A stretch of DNA of 29,306 nucleotides from a virus. The notes beneath the pieces are model-generated. The model did not search any database. It was not told the DNA's origin and worked only from the letters and a program-made list of their open reading frames with translations. Shown here one piece after another: positions 21,429 through 29,306 of the stretch; the stretch's first letter is position 1, and every line of letters starts with the position of its first letter. Location: positions 1 to 29,306 of IMG/VR virus record IMGVR_UViG_3300030007_000015. The stretch is one strand, 5' to 3'. The position numbers and the translations under genes were made by a program.

Positions 21429-22919
21429 ATGCCTAACGGCTTATCTGTATCACGCGTTGTACGCGTGCAGGTTTCGCTCGCGCTGAGAGCCGCGCAGGGA
21501 CGAGACTTTGGGGCGCTGCTGATCCTTGGCCCGTCTGACGTCATTGTTGCGCCGGAAGTAATGCGCCTCTATAACGACATCGAAAGCGTGGCCACAGACT
21601 TTGGCACCGCTGCCGAGGAATATAAAGCTGCATTGCTTTACTTCCAACAGTCTCCGCAACCACTCGATTTGTACATCGGTAAAATGGATCGCCAGACAAC
21701 GGCGGCCACAGCAGGGAAATTAACCGGTGCCGTACTGACCTCGACCGAACAGACTCTGACTAAATTCACCGCAGTGAGCGATGGTGCGATAAAAATCTCG
21801 GTAGACGGAACGGTTAAAACAATCACCGCCGTTGACCTCTCTGCGGTGACAGATTTAGCGGGCGTCGCTACTGCACTGCAGGCCAAACTTACCGGAACGG
21901 CGGTTGCGTGGGTGGCGGGATCTAATCAATTCACGGTGACCTCAGCGACTACCGGCGTGACGTCAAAAATCGGCATTCCGGCCGCAGCTGGCACAGGAAC
22001 CGATCTTGCGCCATTGCTGGGCATCGATGCTGCACATAATCCGACTGTCGTTGATGGGATGGCAGCATCTTCCTCGCCGCTGCCATCCGTAAACACTGCA
22101 CTGAATTACTCAGCAGACTGGTACGGGCTGGTAATTTCAGACCCTGCCATGACTGATCAGGACCATCTCGACGTCTCTTCACTTATTGGCGCGGCCAGCG
22201 ATTCACGCGTTTATGGCATTACCACGAATGCGGATGCGGTCCTCGATGCAACCAGCACAACCGACGTCGCGAGCAAAGTGAAGGCCGCGGGCTATGGGCG
22301 CTCGTTCGTCCAATACAGCCAGGTTAACTACGCCGCGGCATCGGCATTCGGCCGGGCGTTCACCGTTAATTTCCTTGGCAACAACACCACCATCACGCTG
22401 AAGTTCAAACAGGAACCCGGCATCACAGCAGAGACAATCACCGCGCAGCAGGCCGATACGCTGAAAGCCAAAAACTGCAACGTTTTCGTCCGATACGCCA
22501 ATGACACTGCCATCATTCAGGAAGGTGTTATGGCGAATGGCGACTTCTTTGACGAACGCCATGGGCTCGACTGGCTGCAGAACTACGTGCAGAACAATCT
22601 GTGGAATCTGCTTTATACCTCGACAACAAAAATCCCGCAGACCGAAGCTGGTGTAACGCGCCTGCTAACGAATGTGGAACAGTCGATGGACCAGTCTGTG
22701 ACGAATGGTCTGGTTGCGCCTGGTACTTGGACTGGCGGTTCGATTGGGCAGCTGAGTCCAGGCGACACGCTGACAAAAGGCTATTACGTTTATGCCGCGC
22801 CACTTTCAACGCAAGCACAAGCTGACCGTGAGGCCCGTAAAGCGCCAGTCATTCAGGTGGCCTGCAAACTTGCCGGCGCTGTTCATTTTGCTGACGTTTT
22901 AATCGACGTCGTTCGCTAA
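21429..22919 (+). CDS. Contractile tail sheath protein, DUF3383
   Basis: This 496-residue protein begins [20 protein letters not shown] and matches the DUF3383 family: [20 protein letters not shown] (about 27-46), [20 protein letters not shown], a long variable middle, then [20 protein letters not shown] and [20 protein letters not shown]. Sheath proteins form the outer contractile layer that drives the tube into the host. Their presence shows the tail is of myovirus type. The tube protein follows after nine bases. Confidence 0.88.
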   Translation: MPNGLSVSRVVRVQVSLALRAAQGRDFGALLILGPSDVIVAPEVMRLYNDIESVATDFGTAAEEYKAALLYFQQSPQPLDLYIGKMDRQTTAATAGKLTGAVLTSTEQTLTKFTAVSDGAIKISVDGTVKTITAVDLSAVTDLAGVATALQAKLTGTAVAWVAGSNQFTVTSATTGVTSKIGIPAAAGTGTDLAPLLGIDAAHNPTVVDGMAASSSPLPSVNTALNYSADWYGLVISDPAMTDQDHLDVSSLIGAASDSRVYGITTNADAVLDATSTTDVASKVKAAGYGRSFVQYSQVNYAAASAFGRAFTVNFLGNNTTITLKFKQEPGITAETITAQQADTLKAKNCNVFVRYANDTAIIQEGVMANGDFFDERHGLDWLQNYVQNNLWNLLYTSTTKIPQTEAGVTRLLTNVEQSMDQSVTNGLVAPGTWTGGSIGQLSPGDTLTKGYYVYAAPLSTQAQADREARKAPVIQVACKLAGAVHFADVLIDVVR

Positions 22920-22928
22920 GGATAAAAA

Positions 22929-23369
22929 ATGTCGACTTATTCTTTTCTTGATGTAACCGCGTCGCTAAGCGGACCAACGGGTGTTATCGATCTCGGGCAG
23001 GGCTCTGCTAACTCCGAGGAAGGTATCACCCAGACAATGGGTGGCAGCAAAAACACCATGACCGTTGGTGCTGACGGTGAAGTGATGCACAGCCTGCACG
23101 CTGACAAGTCTGGCAGCATCACGGTGACGCTCCTCAAAACCTCTCCGGTGAATAAGAAACTGTCTCTGGCCTATAACGCACAGAGCCAGTCCTCATCAAC
23201 TTGGGGCAATAACGTGATTGTGATCCGCAACTCAGCGTCTGGTGATATTTCCACCGCGCGCTCGTGCGCATTCCAAAAACAGCCTGACTTCAATAATGCC
23301 AAAGAAGGCGGAACGGTCGCCTGGGTATTCGACTGCGGCAAGATTGACCAACTGCTTGGGGAGTTTTAA
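22929..23369 (+). CDS. Tail tube protein, DUF3277-like
   Basis: This 146-residue protein starts MSTYSFLDVTASLSGPTGVI, with AAGGA upstream. The beta-rich layout (DKSGSITVTLLKTSPVNKKL, AFQKQPDFNNAKEGGTVAWV, FDCGKIDQLLGEF) is that of DUF3277 tube proteins, known in KPP10-like phages. It would polymerise as the inner tube under the sheath. Position between sheath and tail chaperone genes agrees. Length is typical. Confidence 0.85.
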   Translation: MSTYSFLDVTASLSGPTGVIDLGQGSANSEEGITQTMGGSKNTMTVGADGEVMHSLHADKSGSITVTLLKTSPVNKKLSLAYNAQSQSSSTWGNNVIVIRNSASGDISTARSCAFQKQPDFNNAKEGGTVAWVFDCGKIDQLLGEF

Positions 23370-23372
23370 TCG

Positions 23373-23798
23373 ATGGAATTTGAAATTAAGGGCATTCAGT
23401 ATCGCGTCGCCAAACTCAGTGTTTTCGAGCAACTGAAAGTGTCCCGCAAGTTGCTACCGGTTATGGCTGGCATGGTGTCAGATTTCCGTAACGTACAGAC
23501 ACAAATCAACGACAAAGACACCGAAGGCGCAATGAGTACCATTCTGCCAAAAATCGCCAATGCGGTATCGGCGATGAGTGATGATGATGTGAACGCGATA
23601 CTGTTCCCATGCCTCTCAGTCGCGTCTCGTTTTCACATGAAGGGGTGGGTGCCAGTCTGTCAGCAGGGGGCAATGGCTTTTGATGATATTGACCTTCTGA
23701 CGATGTTGCAGCTGGTGGCCCGGGTGGTGGCTGATTCATTGGGAAATTTTTTGCAAGGACTCCCTACCAGCGAGACGGAAGCGCAGCCTGCGGAATAA
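23373..23798 (+). CDS. Tail assembly chaperone, unshifted form
   Basis: This 141-residue protein (MEFEIKGIQYRVAKLSVFEQ) is located between the tube and tape measure genes, the fixed place of tail chaperones. It is helical, with a central SDDDVNAILFPCLSVASRFH stretch. Codons 124-126 form the slippery site A_AAT_TTT (23744-23750). Most ribosomes would continue in frame to EAQPAE. A fraction shift by -1 into 78 further codons. Chaperones of this kind coat the tape measure protein while the tail assembles. Confidence 0.85.
   Translation: MEFEIKGIQYRVAKLSVFEQLKVSRKLLPVMAGMVSDFRNVQTQINDKDTEGAMSTILPKIANAVSAMSDDDVNAILFPCLSVASRFHMKGWVPVCQQGAMAFDDIDLLTMLQLVARVVADSLGNFLQGLPTSETEAQPAE
23744..23750 (+). 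other. Programmed -1 ribosomal frameshift site A_AAT_TTT
   Basis: The heptamer AAATTTT is in the correct phase for tandem slippage (GGA AAT TTT TTG), obeys X_XXY_YYZ, and lies 48 bases before the zero-frame stop. The -1 frame is open from here to 23986. This is the layout of lambda G/GT. Confidence 0.85.
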
Positions 23799-23986
23799 CC
23801 TTCAACAACCTGCCGGGCGGAGAAGATTCTATTCTTCGCCCGGTGCTGGCGTTCGGTATTGATCAGAAAGACCTCGACAGCGGCGCGGTAGACCTCTGCC
23901 GCATTGCCTTGCTCAATGACTACCTCGACATGCGCGAGGATAACGAATCCCGTGTAGATAAATGGAGAGCGGCCAATGAGCGGTAA
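23750..23986 (+). CDS. Tail assembly chaperone, -1 frame extension
   Basis: The extension encodes 78 residues in the -1 frame (from FARTPYQRDGSAACGITFNN onward) and ends at the TAA at 23984-23986, ten bases into the tape measure gene. It has no good start codon of its own, so it is expected only as a 204-residue fusion made at the slippery site. Segments SILRPVLAFGIDQKDLDSGA and ALLNDYLDMREDNESRVDKW are well-formed helical protein sequence, which supports real coding. By analogy with lambda gpGT it binds the tape measure protein. Confidence 0.82.
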   Translation, partial: FARTPYQRDGSAACGITFNNLPGGEDSILRPVLAFGIDQKDLDSGAVDLCRIALLNDYLDMREDNESRVDKWRAANER

Positions 23987-26000
23987 TGCGGATACTATTA
24001 AGGACTTTTTGATCTCGCTTGGGTTCGACATTGATGAGTCCGGGGCTGATAAGTTTGATGCTGTCCTGAAAGGCGTCACTGCTAACGTGCTGAAGGTTGG
24101 CGCGGTTGTGGAAGGCACTGCGCTGGCCGTCGTAGGCTTTACAACTCAGATCGCCAATGGTCTGGATAAAGTCTACTGGGCATCACAGCGCACCGGTGCC
24201 AGCGTGCAGGGCATTAAAGCGCTGGGCTATGCCGCTTCGCAAACGGGTGCCAGTGCTGAATCTGCGATGTCTTCCCTCGAAGGACTGTCGAGCTTCATGC
24301 GCAACAGTCCGGGCGCGGAGGGTTTCCTGAACCGCCTGGGCGTTCAGACTCGTGACGTCAGCGGCAAAATGCGCGACACGGCATCCATTTTCACGGGTGT
24401 CGGCCAGAAGCTCAACAACATGCCGTACTACCGTGCCAGACAGTATGCGCAGATGCTCGGCATTGATGAAAATACGCTGATGGCAATGCGGCGCGGGCTC
24501 GGTCAATTCAGTTCCGAGTATGCGCTGACCGCTAAAAAGATTGGTTTCAATGCCGAAGTGGCAGCGAAGCAATCCAATATCTTCATGACCTCCATGCGCG
24601 GCCTCACGGCCACCCTCGGGCAGGCACGCGACAAGATTGGCTCTAACCTGGCTGGTGGTCTGGCCGGTAGCATTGATTCCCTAAATAAGCAGCTACTCGA
24701 CAACTGGCCCAAAATTGAAGCCGTGTTGATGAAGGTGATCAAAGGCATTCTTTTTGCGGGCGATGCCGTTACTCGCGTTTTGTGGCGAACAGGGCAGGCC
24801 GTTGGCGACGTCATCGGCTGGTTTAAAAAGCTGGACCCGGTGACGCAGCAACTCATCATGCTGTTTGGTGGCCTGCTGGTCGCCTGGCGTTTGCTGAATA
24901 CCGCGTTTCTTTCCTCTCCGATCGGCATTGTCACTTCCCTTGTATTGGCACTCGGCCTGCTCTGGGATGACTATCAGACGTGGAAAGAAGGCGGGAAAAG
25001 CCTGATTGACTGGGGGAAATGGAAGCCAGAGATCGACGCAGCCCTTAAGGCGATGAACGAGCTTAAAGCGTCCATTAAAAACATCGGCCTTGAGGTCGCA
25101 AAACTCCTCAACATCAATCTGAGCAACTGGACGCTAAAAGGCGACATCGAGAACCTGACGAAGCAATTCGGTGAGTTCGGCAAAATGATGTCGATGATTG
25201 GCGATCTTCTTAATGCCTTGAAGGACGGCAACTGGAAGCAGGCATACAGCATCGGCAAGCAATTGATGGCGCAGGGACAGGATCAGCCTGATGCGCTTCC
25301 TGAAGTATCAGCTGCTGCAGTCCGACACCGTGAAGCGGCCTTGGGTTTTTATAACGATTTAAACGGCAAGCTTAATTCGTGGCTCCCTGAATGGGCGGGT
25401 GGTTCGCCTGCAGAACCAGAGCAGCACGGTCAATCGGTAAAACGGCCACAGGCGACTTCAAAGGGTAAGGCGCTGCTCGATTGGATGGCTCCAACCTTTA
25501 ATAAGCTTGAATCGCTCTACCGATTACCAGACGGTCTGCTGAAAAGCGTGGCTATCACTGAGTCTGGAGGTAACCAGCTTGCGATGTCAGGTGCTGGCGC
25601 TAAGGGCTTGTTCCAGTTTATGGACGGTACCGCGAAGGATATGGGCCTGCGTGGCAATGATGTCTTTGATCCGGAGAAGTCCGCACAGGCGGCTGCGAAG
25701 TATCTCAGCCAGCTGCTTAAGCAGAACGGCGGTGACCTCAATAAAACGTTGGCTTCGTATAACTGGGGCATTGGTAACGTGCAGCGTTATGGCATGGGCC
25801 TGATGCCGCAGGAGACGCGCAATTACATTCCGAAGGTAATGAGCAACATGCCCGCGGCTGGTGGGACGCCAATTCAGCAGGAGACGAATATTCACATTCA
25901 TGGTGTCTCTGACCCTCGCGAAGCTGCAAGACTCACCGTTGATCGCCAGAAAAGCGTGAACTCTCAATTAACGCAACAACTACCGATGGTGCCGGGCTAA
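23976..26000 (+). CDS. Tape measure protein with lytic transglycosylase domain
   Basis: This 674-residue protein starts at ATG 23976, overlapping the chaperone extension. The N-terminal half is helical (GADKFDAVLKGVTANVLKVG). A hydrophobic region lies about residues 275-330 (LIMLFGGLLVAWRLLNTAFL, GIVTSLVLALGLLW). An SLT domain lies about 515-620 with catalytic Glu529 in AITESGGNQ and the following GAKGLFQFM and ASYNWGIGNV motifs. It sets tail length and, when injected, likely cuts peptidoglycan and helps DNA cross the inner membrane. Confidence 0.9.
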   Translation: MSGNADTIKDFLISLGFDIDESGADKFDAVLKGVTANVLKVGAVVEGTALAVVGFTTQIANGLDKVYWASQRTGASVQGIKALGYAASQTGASAESAMSSLEGLSSFMRNSPGAEGFLNRLGVQTRDVSGKMRDTASIFTGVGQKLNNMPYYRARQYAQMLGIDENTLMAMRRGLGQFSSEYALTAKKIGFNAEVAAKQSNIFMTSMRGLTATLGQARDKIGSNLAGGLAGSIDSLNKQLLDNWPKIEAVLMKVIKGILFAGDAVTRVLWRTGQAVGDVIGWFKKLDPVTQQLIMLFGGLLVAWRLLNTAFLSSPIGIVTSLVLALGLLWDDYQTWKEGGKSLIDWGKWKPEIDAALKAMNELKASIKNIGLEVAKLLNINLSNWTLKGDIENLTKQFGEFGKMMSMIGDLLNALKDGNWKQAYSIGKQLMAQGQDQPDALPEVSAAAVRHREAALGFYNDLNGKLNSWLPEWAGGSPAEPEQHGQSVKRPQATSKGKALLDWMAPTFNKLESLYRLPDGLLKSVAITESGGNQLAMSGAGAKGLFQFMDGTAKDMGLRGNDVFDPEKSAQAAAKYLSQLLKQNGGDLNKTLASYNWGIGNVQRYGMGLMPQETRNYIPKVMSNMPAAGGTPIQQETNIHIHGVSDPREAARLTVDRQKSVNSQLTQQLPMVPG

Positions 26001-26602
26001 TGGATATTCTCTCTGCTATTTTTCGGCAGCAATCGCGGCGGATTGGTCTGCTTATACCCAGCGTGGTGGAATCAGAAAAACACTCGGATACGCTCGAAAT
26101 CACAGAGCATCCGGTTGAAAAACCAGCGACCACCAGTAATTCGGGTTTTATCGCTGATCATGCTTATAAGCGCCCCAGTGAGGTCACGATGGAATGTGGC
26201 TTTGCTGGTGGTGGCTCTCTTTTGGATTTTGTGAACACATCCTCTATTGGCCTGAAACTTGGCCTGAGCCCACAGGAGACCTATCAGGAGTTACTGGATC
26301 TGCAAGCCTCACGCGTACCGTTCGACGTGGTGACCGGCAAGCGAACCTACAACAACATGCTGGTCCGCGCCATTGAAGTCATGACAGATAAAACCAGCGA
26401 GAACGTACTCAAATGCACGTTGACGCTGCGTGAAGTCATCATGACCCAGACGCAGACCGTATCAGTTGCCGATAAGTCCGAAATGCAGGATGGTGTCAGC
26501 ACCTCTGCGGTACAGAACACGGGTAACAAGTCTTTGACGCCGCCTAATGAGTCATTGCTCAATAAATTAGGCAGCGGCGTTACGTCAGCCTTCGGGGGAT
26601 AG
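26000..26602 (+). CDS. Dit-like baseplate protein
   Basis: This 200-residue protein's ATG overlaps the tape measure stop. It has a beta-rich core with HSDTLEITEHPVEKP, GFIADHAYKRPSEVTMECGF and LDLQASRVPFDVVTGKRTYN, the pattern of Dit-like proteins that initiate the baseplate around the tube end, then a disordered C-terminus. The place directly after the tape measure gene and before plug and hub genes fits that role. The family name is fairly secure, and the exact stoichiometry is unknown. Confidence 0.8.
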   Translation: MDILSAIFRQQSRRIGLLIPSVVESEKHSDTLEITEHPVEKPATTSNSGFIADHAYKRPSEVTMECGFAGGGSLLDFVNTSSIGLKLGLSPQETYQELLDLQASRVPFDVVTGKRTYNNMLVRAIEVMTDKTSENVLKCTLTLREVIMTQTQTVSVADKSEMQDGVSTSAVQNTGNKSLTPPNESLLNKLGSGVTSAFGG

Positions 26603-26603
26603 C

Positions 26604-26909
26604 ATGCAGGCAAATGAAATACCCTTATCTCCGGATAACCAGCAGTTCCGCATTCTGCTTGGCGATACGACTTACATGCTGAGAATTATTTGGCGTGATG
26701 CCGCCGGCTGGATCATGGATGTTCAGGACAGCGGAGGAGTTGTGCTATTGACTGGCGTACCGCTACTGACAGGTGCCAATTTACTCGAACAATATCCTCA
26801 ACTGGGCATCAATGGTGCGCTGGTGGTTGTCACCGATAACGGCGCACCGGATGACCCAACCAAAACCAATCTTGGCACCTCAAGCCATCTCGCGTTTCTA
26901 CAGGAATAA
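26604..26909 (+). CDS. Baseplate plug protein, Pam3 gp18-like
   Basis: This 101-residue protein (MQANEIPLSPDNQQFRILLG) contains the compact beta pattern TTYMLRIIWRDAAGWIMDVQ and LLTGVPLLTGANLLEQYPQL, the signature of small baseplate plug proteins in contractile phages. It would close the centre of the baseplate between Dit and hub. Its start lies one base after the Dit-like stop, and the next gene starts two bases after its own. Confidence 0.8.
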   Translation: MQANEIPLSPDNQQFRILLGDTTYMLRIIWRDAAGWIMDVQDSGGVVLLTGVPLLTGANLLEQYPQLGINGALVVVTDNGAPDDPTKTNLGTSSHLAFLQE

Positions 26910-26911
26910 AC

Positions 26912-27982
26912 ATGTCGATTAACTGGATGCGCCATTTTGAACTGCAGCTTTTAGACCAGAACGGCCAGGGTGTTTCTCTGTCCGATTTTAAAGTTACGTT
27001 TCATATTCAGTGGGCAGACACGAAGTGGCCGCGCGTGGCCGAGGTGAAAGTTTATAACCTATCGACCGACACCACGAACAAAATACTCGGACAGGAGTTT
27101 TCCAAAATCCGGATCATCGCCGGGTATGACGGTATTGCGCCGGACGTTGACGCCGGTCAGGTCGGCATTGCCCGCGATATTAATAGCGAACAAGTGGGGC
27201 AGTCGAACGGCCAGAACTTTGGCCTGATATTCGACGGTGACATTCGTTTTACGGTGACCGGGAAGGACAACATCACTGACTCATGGGTGCTCATTCAGGC
27301 CATCGGTGACCATGAAGCCTTCCTGTTCGCACGAACCAAGACCACTATCGCCGCTGGTTACACGGTGGCCGACCTGCACCAGGTGACGATGCAGGGTTTC
27401 AATGCGTTCGGCGTTACCCAGGGCATCACTGGCGACATGCCGACAACCGTGTTCCCGCGCGGGCGGGTGCTCTATAACGCATCCCGCAACGTGATGGACA
27501 ATATCGCGAAGCAGTGTAATGCGACGTGGCAGCTGGTGGATGGTCAGGTGCAGATGGTGCCGGAGGATAAGTACATCCATGAGGCGATTGTCCTGAATGC
27601 TGACACCGGCCTGATCGGCATGCCTCAGCAGACTATGGGAGCCGGAGTAAACGTGCGCTGCCTCATTAATCCGAATATCCGCATCAACGGGCTCATCCAG
27701 CTGGATCAGGCATCGGTGTATAGAACAAAATACAGTGATAGCGATATTGCTCAGTCACCAACCAGAATCGGGACGTCTGAGTATAATGGCAATATTGAAG
27801 GTGATGTATTGCCGAGTAAGAGCCAGGCGGCCAGTGTTGCGACCGATGGCGTTTATATCGTCAAATCTATCAGCTATACTGGCGACACAAGAGGTCAGGC
27901 GTGGTACATGGATTTGATGTGCTTTGCTCGTGGCGCTCGAGAGATGGTTAATCAGTCTACGCTTCAGAAATGGCAGGTATAA
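26912..27982 (+). CDS. Baseplate hub protein
   Basis: This 356-residue protein (MSINWMRHFELQLLDQNGQG) matches hub proteins of DUF3383-type contractile phages. It has an N-terminal HFELQLLDQNG and WPRVAEVKVYNLSTDTTNKI (about 40-59), the central FPRGRVLYNASRNVMDNIAK and the closing GVYIVKSISYTGDTRGQAWY. It forms the collar linking tube, plug and spike. The normal neighbour, a Gp138-like spike gene, is here separated from it by two inserted secreted-protein genes. Confidence 0.82.
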   Translation: MSINWMRHFELQLLDQNGQGVSLSDFKVTFHIQWADTKWPRVAEVKVYNLSTDTTNKILGQEFSKIRIIAGYDGIAPDVDAGQVGIARDINSEQVGQSNGQNFGLIFDGDIRFTVTGKDNITDSWVLIQAIGDHEAFLFARTKTTIAAGYTVADLHQVTMQGFNAFGVTQGITGDMPTTVFPRGRVLYNASRNVMDNIAKQCNATWQLVDGQVQMVPEDKYIHEAIVLNADTGLIGMPQQTMGAGVNVRCLINPNIRINGLIQLDQASVYRTKYSDSDIAQSPTRIGTSEYNGNIEGDVLPSKSQAASVATDGVYIVKSISYTGDTRGQAWYMDLMCFARGAREMVNQSTLQKWQV

Positions 27983-27983
27983 A

Positions 27984-28337
27984 ATGGCTAAGGCCAAACT
28001 AATCCTTTGCGGTGTTATTTTCTCATTAATCGGAGTGTCTCCCGCCTTCGCTGATACTCAGTGTGGCCCATACCGCTTAACTGCTGGTAATGACGGGTTT
28101 ATGCATATTAATGGTGCAAAACCCGAGACGCAGAAAATGACCTTCCTAAAGGCTAAAGAAGACTATCAGAACATGAAAGCGGAATGGACTGTTGCAACCG
28201 ACCAGCCAGGCCGCTGGGTAGGCCTTGAATACATCAAGCGCGACGGCAAAGCCATCCTCAACGCCCAGTGGCTTCAGGCCAGTATGGACGCGCCGCGTCA
28301 GTATGCGACTTATGACTGCGTGAAGGTGAAACAGTGA
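27984..28337 (+). CDS. Secreted small protein, cargo gene A (117 aa)
   Basis: This is a 117-residue protein from the ATG at 27984 with CAGGT upstream. The frame is open earlier but within the hub gene. A Sec signal peptide (MAKAKLILCGVIFSLIGVSP, cut after AFA) precedes a mature part of about 94 residues with two Cys (TQCGPYRL and TYDCVKV) that may form a disulfide in the periplasm. It does not resemble a baseplate part. It overlaps cargo gene B by four bases. The role is unknown; alteration of the envelope of the lysogen or infected cell is a guess. Confidence 0.7.
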   Translation: MAKAKLILCGVIFSLIGVSPAFADTQCGPYRLTAGNDGFMHINGAKPETQKMTFLKAKEDYQNMKAEWTVATDQPGRWVGLEYIKRDGKAILNAQWLQASMDAPRQYATYDCVKVKQ

Positions 28338-28693
28338 AAAAATTAGCCCTGTTACTTTCCTTATTTTGTATTTGCACCTATGCATCCGCAAAGACTGTTT
28401 CTGATTTTATTAACGAGTATCCCGCATTAGCAAAGGCCCCTATCATTAAAGTTGCGATTCAGCAGGGGGCAATGGGTAATGCAGCCACTGATGCAATGAG
28501 TAATGGGGCGACAGAAAATGACATTGTTGAAGCCACTCAACGCTTGCTAGCAGACAATGGCTATGACTATGCCAGAGCTAGTTTGCGAGACCTTGCGGGA
28601 AATATCTGCGGGACCCCTGAAATAGCTGATGCATATAGTTTAAGAGATAAAGATTGCCAAATAATCAACGAAGTTGATTCAGAAATAGAGTAA
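28334..28693 (+). CDS. Secreted small protein, cargo gene B (119 aa)
   Basis: This is a 119-residue protein starting at a GTG overlapping the previous stop (GTGA), with GAAGGTGAAACA as ribosome site. A clear signal peptide (MKKLALLLSLFCICTYASA) is followed by about 100 residues with an Ala/Asn-rich helical region (QQGAMGNAATDAMSNGATEN) and two late Cys (NICGTP and KDCQ). It is likely periplasmic. It ends before a strong terminator, so genes A and B form a small transcription unit inside the baseplate operon. Family not recognised. Confidence 0.7.
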   Translation: MKKLALLLSLFCICTYASAKTVSDFINEYPALAKAPIIKVAIQQGAMGNAATDAMSNGATENDIVEATQRLLADNGYDYARASLRDLAGNICGTPEIADAYSLRDKDCQIINEVDSEIE

Positions 28694-28711
28694 TCGAATT
28701 CAAATTTCATC

Positions 28712-28735
28712 AACCCGCTTCGGCGGGTTTTTTTA
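28712..28735 (+). terminator. Terminator after secreted-protein pair
   Basis: AACCCGC, TTCG tetraloop, GCGGGTT and seven Ts form a textbook rho-independent terminator. It lies inside the tail operon, between the cargo pair and the spike gene, so downstream tail genes depend on antitermination. Confidence 0.88.
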
Positions 28736-28745
28736 TGGAGTTTTT

Positions 28746-29306
28746 ATGCCAATTCCTACTCAGTCCCAAATCGGCGGTGAGCAGCAAACCGCGCAGGCAA
28801 TTGCCGACTCCGTATCCAATCAGATCCGTGTAGCGATGCCTGGCATTATTCAGTCGTACAATCCAGCCACTGTGACTTGCACCGTATTGCCAGCCATTAA
28901 GGGTAATGATAAAGGGGGCGCTGGAACAGAATCAGTCGACCTGCCTTTGTTGGTTGACGTGCCGATCGTTTTCCCACGTGGCGGAGGCTGCACGTTGACG
29001 TTCCCTGTGAAAGAAGGGGATGAGTGCCTGCTTATTTTTGCAGACCGTTGCATTGATTTCTGGTGGCAGAGCGGCGGCGTACAGGAGCCGGTTGATTCGC
29101 GCCAGCATGACCTTAGTGACGCGTTCGCTATCGTTGGCCCACAGTCGCAGGCGCAGAAAATAAGCAATGTCAGCGCCAGTACAGCGCAGTTGCGTAGTGA
29201 TGACGGCAACGCGGTGATAGAGCTAGACCCATCAAGCCACGCAGTCAACGTTAAGACCTCTGGGGATATTGCTGCGCAGGCTTCGGGCAATGTTGCGATT
29301 ACCACA
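28746..29306 (+). CDS. Gp138-like baseplate puncturing protein, partial
   Basis: This gene runs off the right edge with 187 codons visible (MPIPTQSQIGGEQQTAQAIA). GGAG lies five bases before the ATG, partly within the preceding terminator T run. The N-terminal OB-like region (IRVAMPGIIQSYNPATVTCT, FPVKEGDECLLIFADRCIDF, WWQSGG) is typical of Gp138 N-terminal/spike family proteins. It then turns into a repetitive beta-helical stretch (AVIELDPSSHAVNVKTSGDI). It forms the membrane-piercing tip under the hub. Confidence 0.82.
   Translation, partial: MPIPTQSQIGGEQQTAQAIADSVSNQIRVAMPGIIQSYNPATVTCTVLPAIKGNDKGGAGTESVDLPLLVDVPIVFPRGGGCTLTFPVKEGDECLLIFADRCIDFWWQSGGVQEPVDSRQHDLSDAFAIVGPQSQAQKISNVSASTAQLRSDDGNAVIELDPSSHAVNVKTSGDIAAQASGNVAITT

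Noticed and set aside
24503-24934. A minus-strand frame inside the tape measure gene
   Set aside because: It is a shadow of the tape measure reading frame, with no start signal and no partner genes.
1-29306. Search by eye for integrase, attachment site, insertion sequence and CRISPR array
   Set aside because: No tyrosine or serine recombinase, no transposase with inverted repeats, and no regularly spaced direct repeats with unique spacers were seen.

Overview
The window is most of a temperate, contractile-tailed phage (or prophage) of an enterobacterium. The host assignment is an inference. It rests on the lambda-like order cI, cro, cII, O-like initiator, DnaB-type helicase, NinB, RusA and Q, on enteric-style Shine-Dalgarno sites and terminators, and on the gene families present. 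No integrase, attachment site or host gene is visible. The left end cuts a leftward gene and the right end cuts a baseplate gene.

Layout. (1) 1-3097 is a leftward early operon: a partial SSB-like gene, a Walker-type ATPase, a DEDDh exonuclease, then several small genes. A structured non-coding stretch (about 2282-2535) holds a tRNA-like fold, a long inverted repeat and a terminator. (2) 3098-4318 is the immunity region: PL with a nut-like leader, a LexA-type cI repressor, and PR. Both promoters carry the same 17-bp operator. (3) 4319-9258 is the rightward early operon: cro-like, cII-like, a small gene apparently broken at a run of nine Gs, a 53-aa gene, the initiator with iteron-like repeats, helicase, NinB, RusA and antiterminator Q. 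(4) 9259-10192 holds a possible late promoter with terminators, and an AT-rich membrane-protein gene in the opposite direction. (5) 10193-11575 is the lysis cassette: holin, SAR endolysin, and Rz with embedded Rz1. (6) 11980-19204 is packaging and head: small and large terminase, portal, MuF-like protein, protease/scaffold, decoration protein and major capsid protein. (7) 19245-29306 is connector, contractile tail and baseplate: sheath, tube, chaperones with a -1 frameshift site, tape measure with a lytic transglycosylase domain, Dit-like protein, plug, hub and a Gp138-like spike gene. Two small secreted-protein genes with their own terminator sit inside the baseplate operon.

How it works together (known for lambdoid phages, inferred here). 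CI holds PL and PR off through the shared operators and is likely inactivated by self-cleavage during the SOS response. Early proteins replicate the genome from an origin inside the initiator gene. Q then lets the late promoter read through terminators into lysis, head and tail genes. Packaging probably starts at a repeat cluster inside the small terminase gene. The most notable observations are the A_AAT_TTT frameshift site, the four iterons, the TGCGCA cluster in the small terminase gene, the internal scaffold start, the G9 frameshift, the tRNA-like/hairpin region and the unassigned cargo genes.
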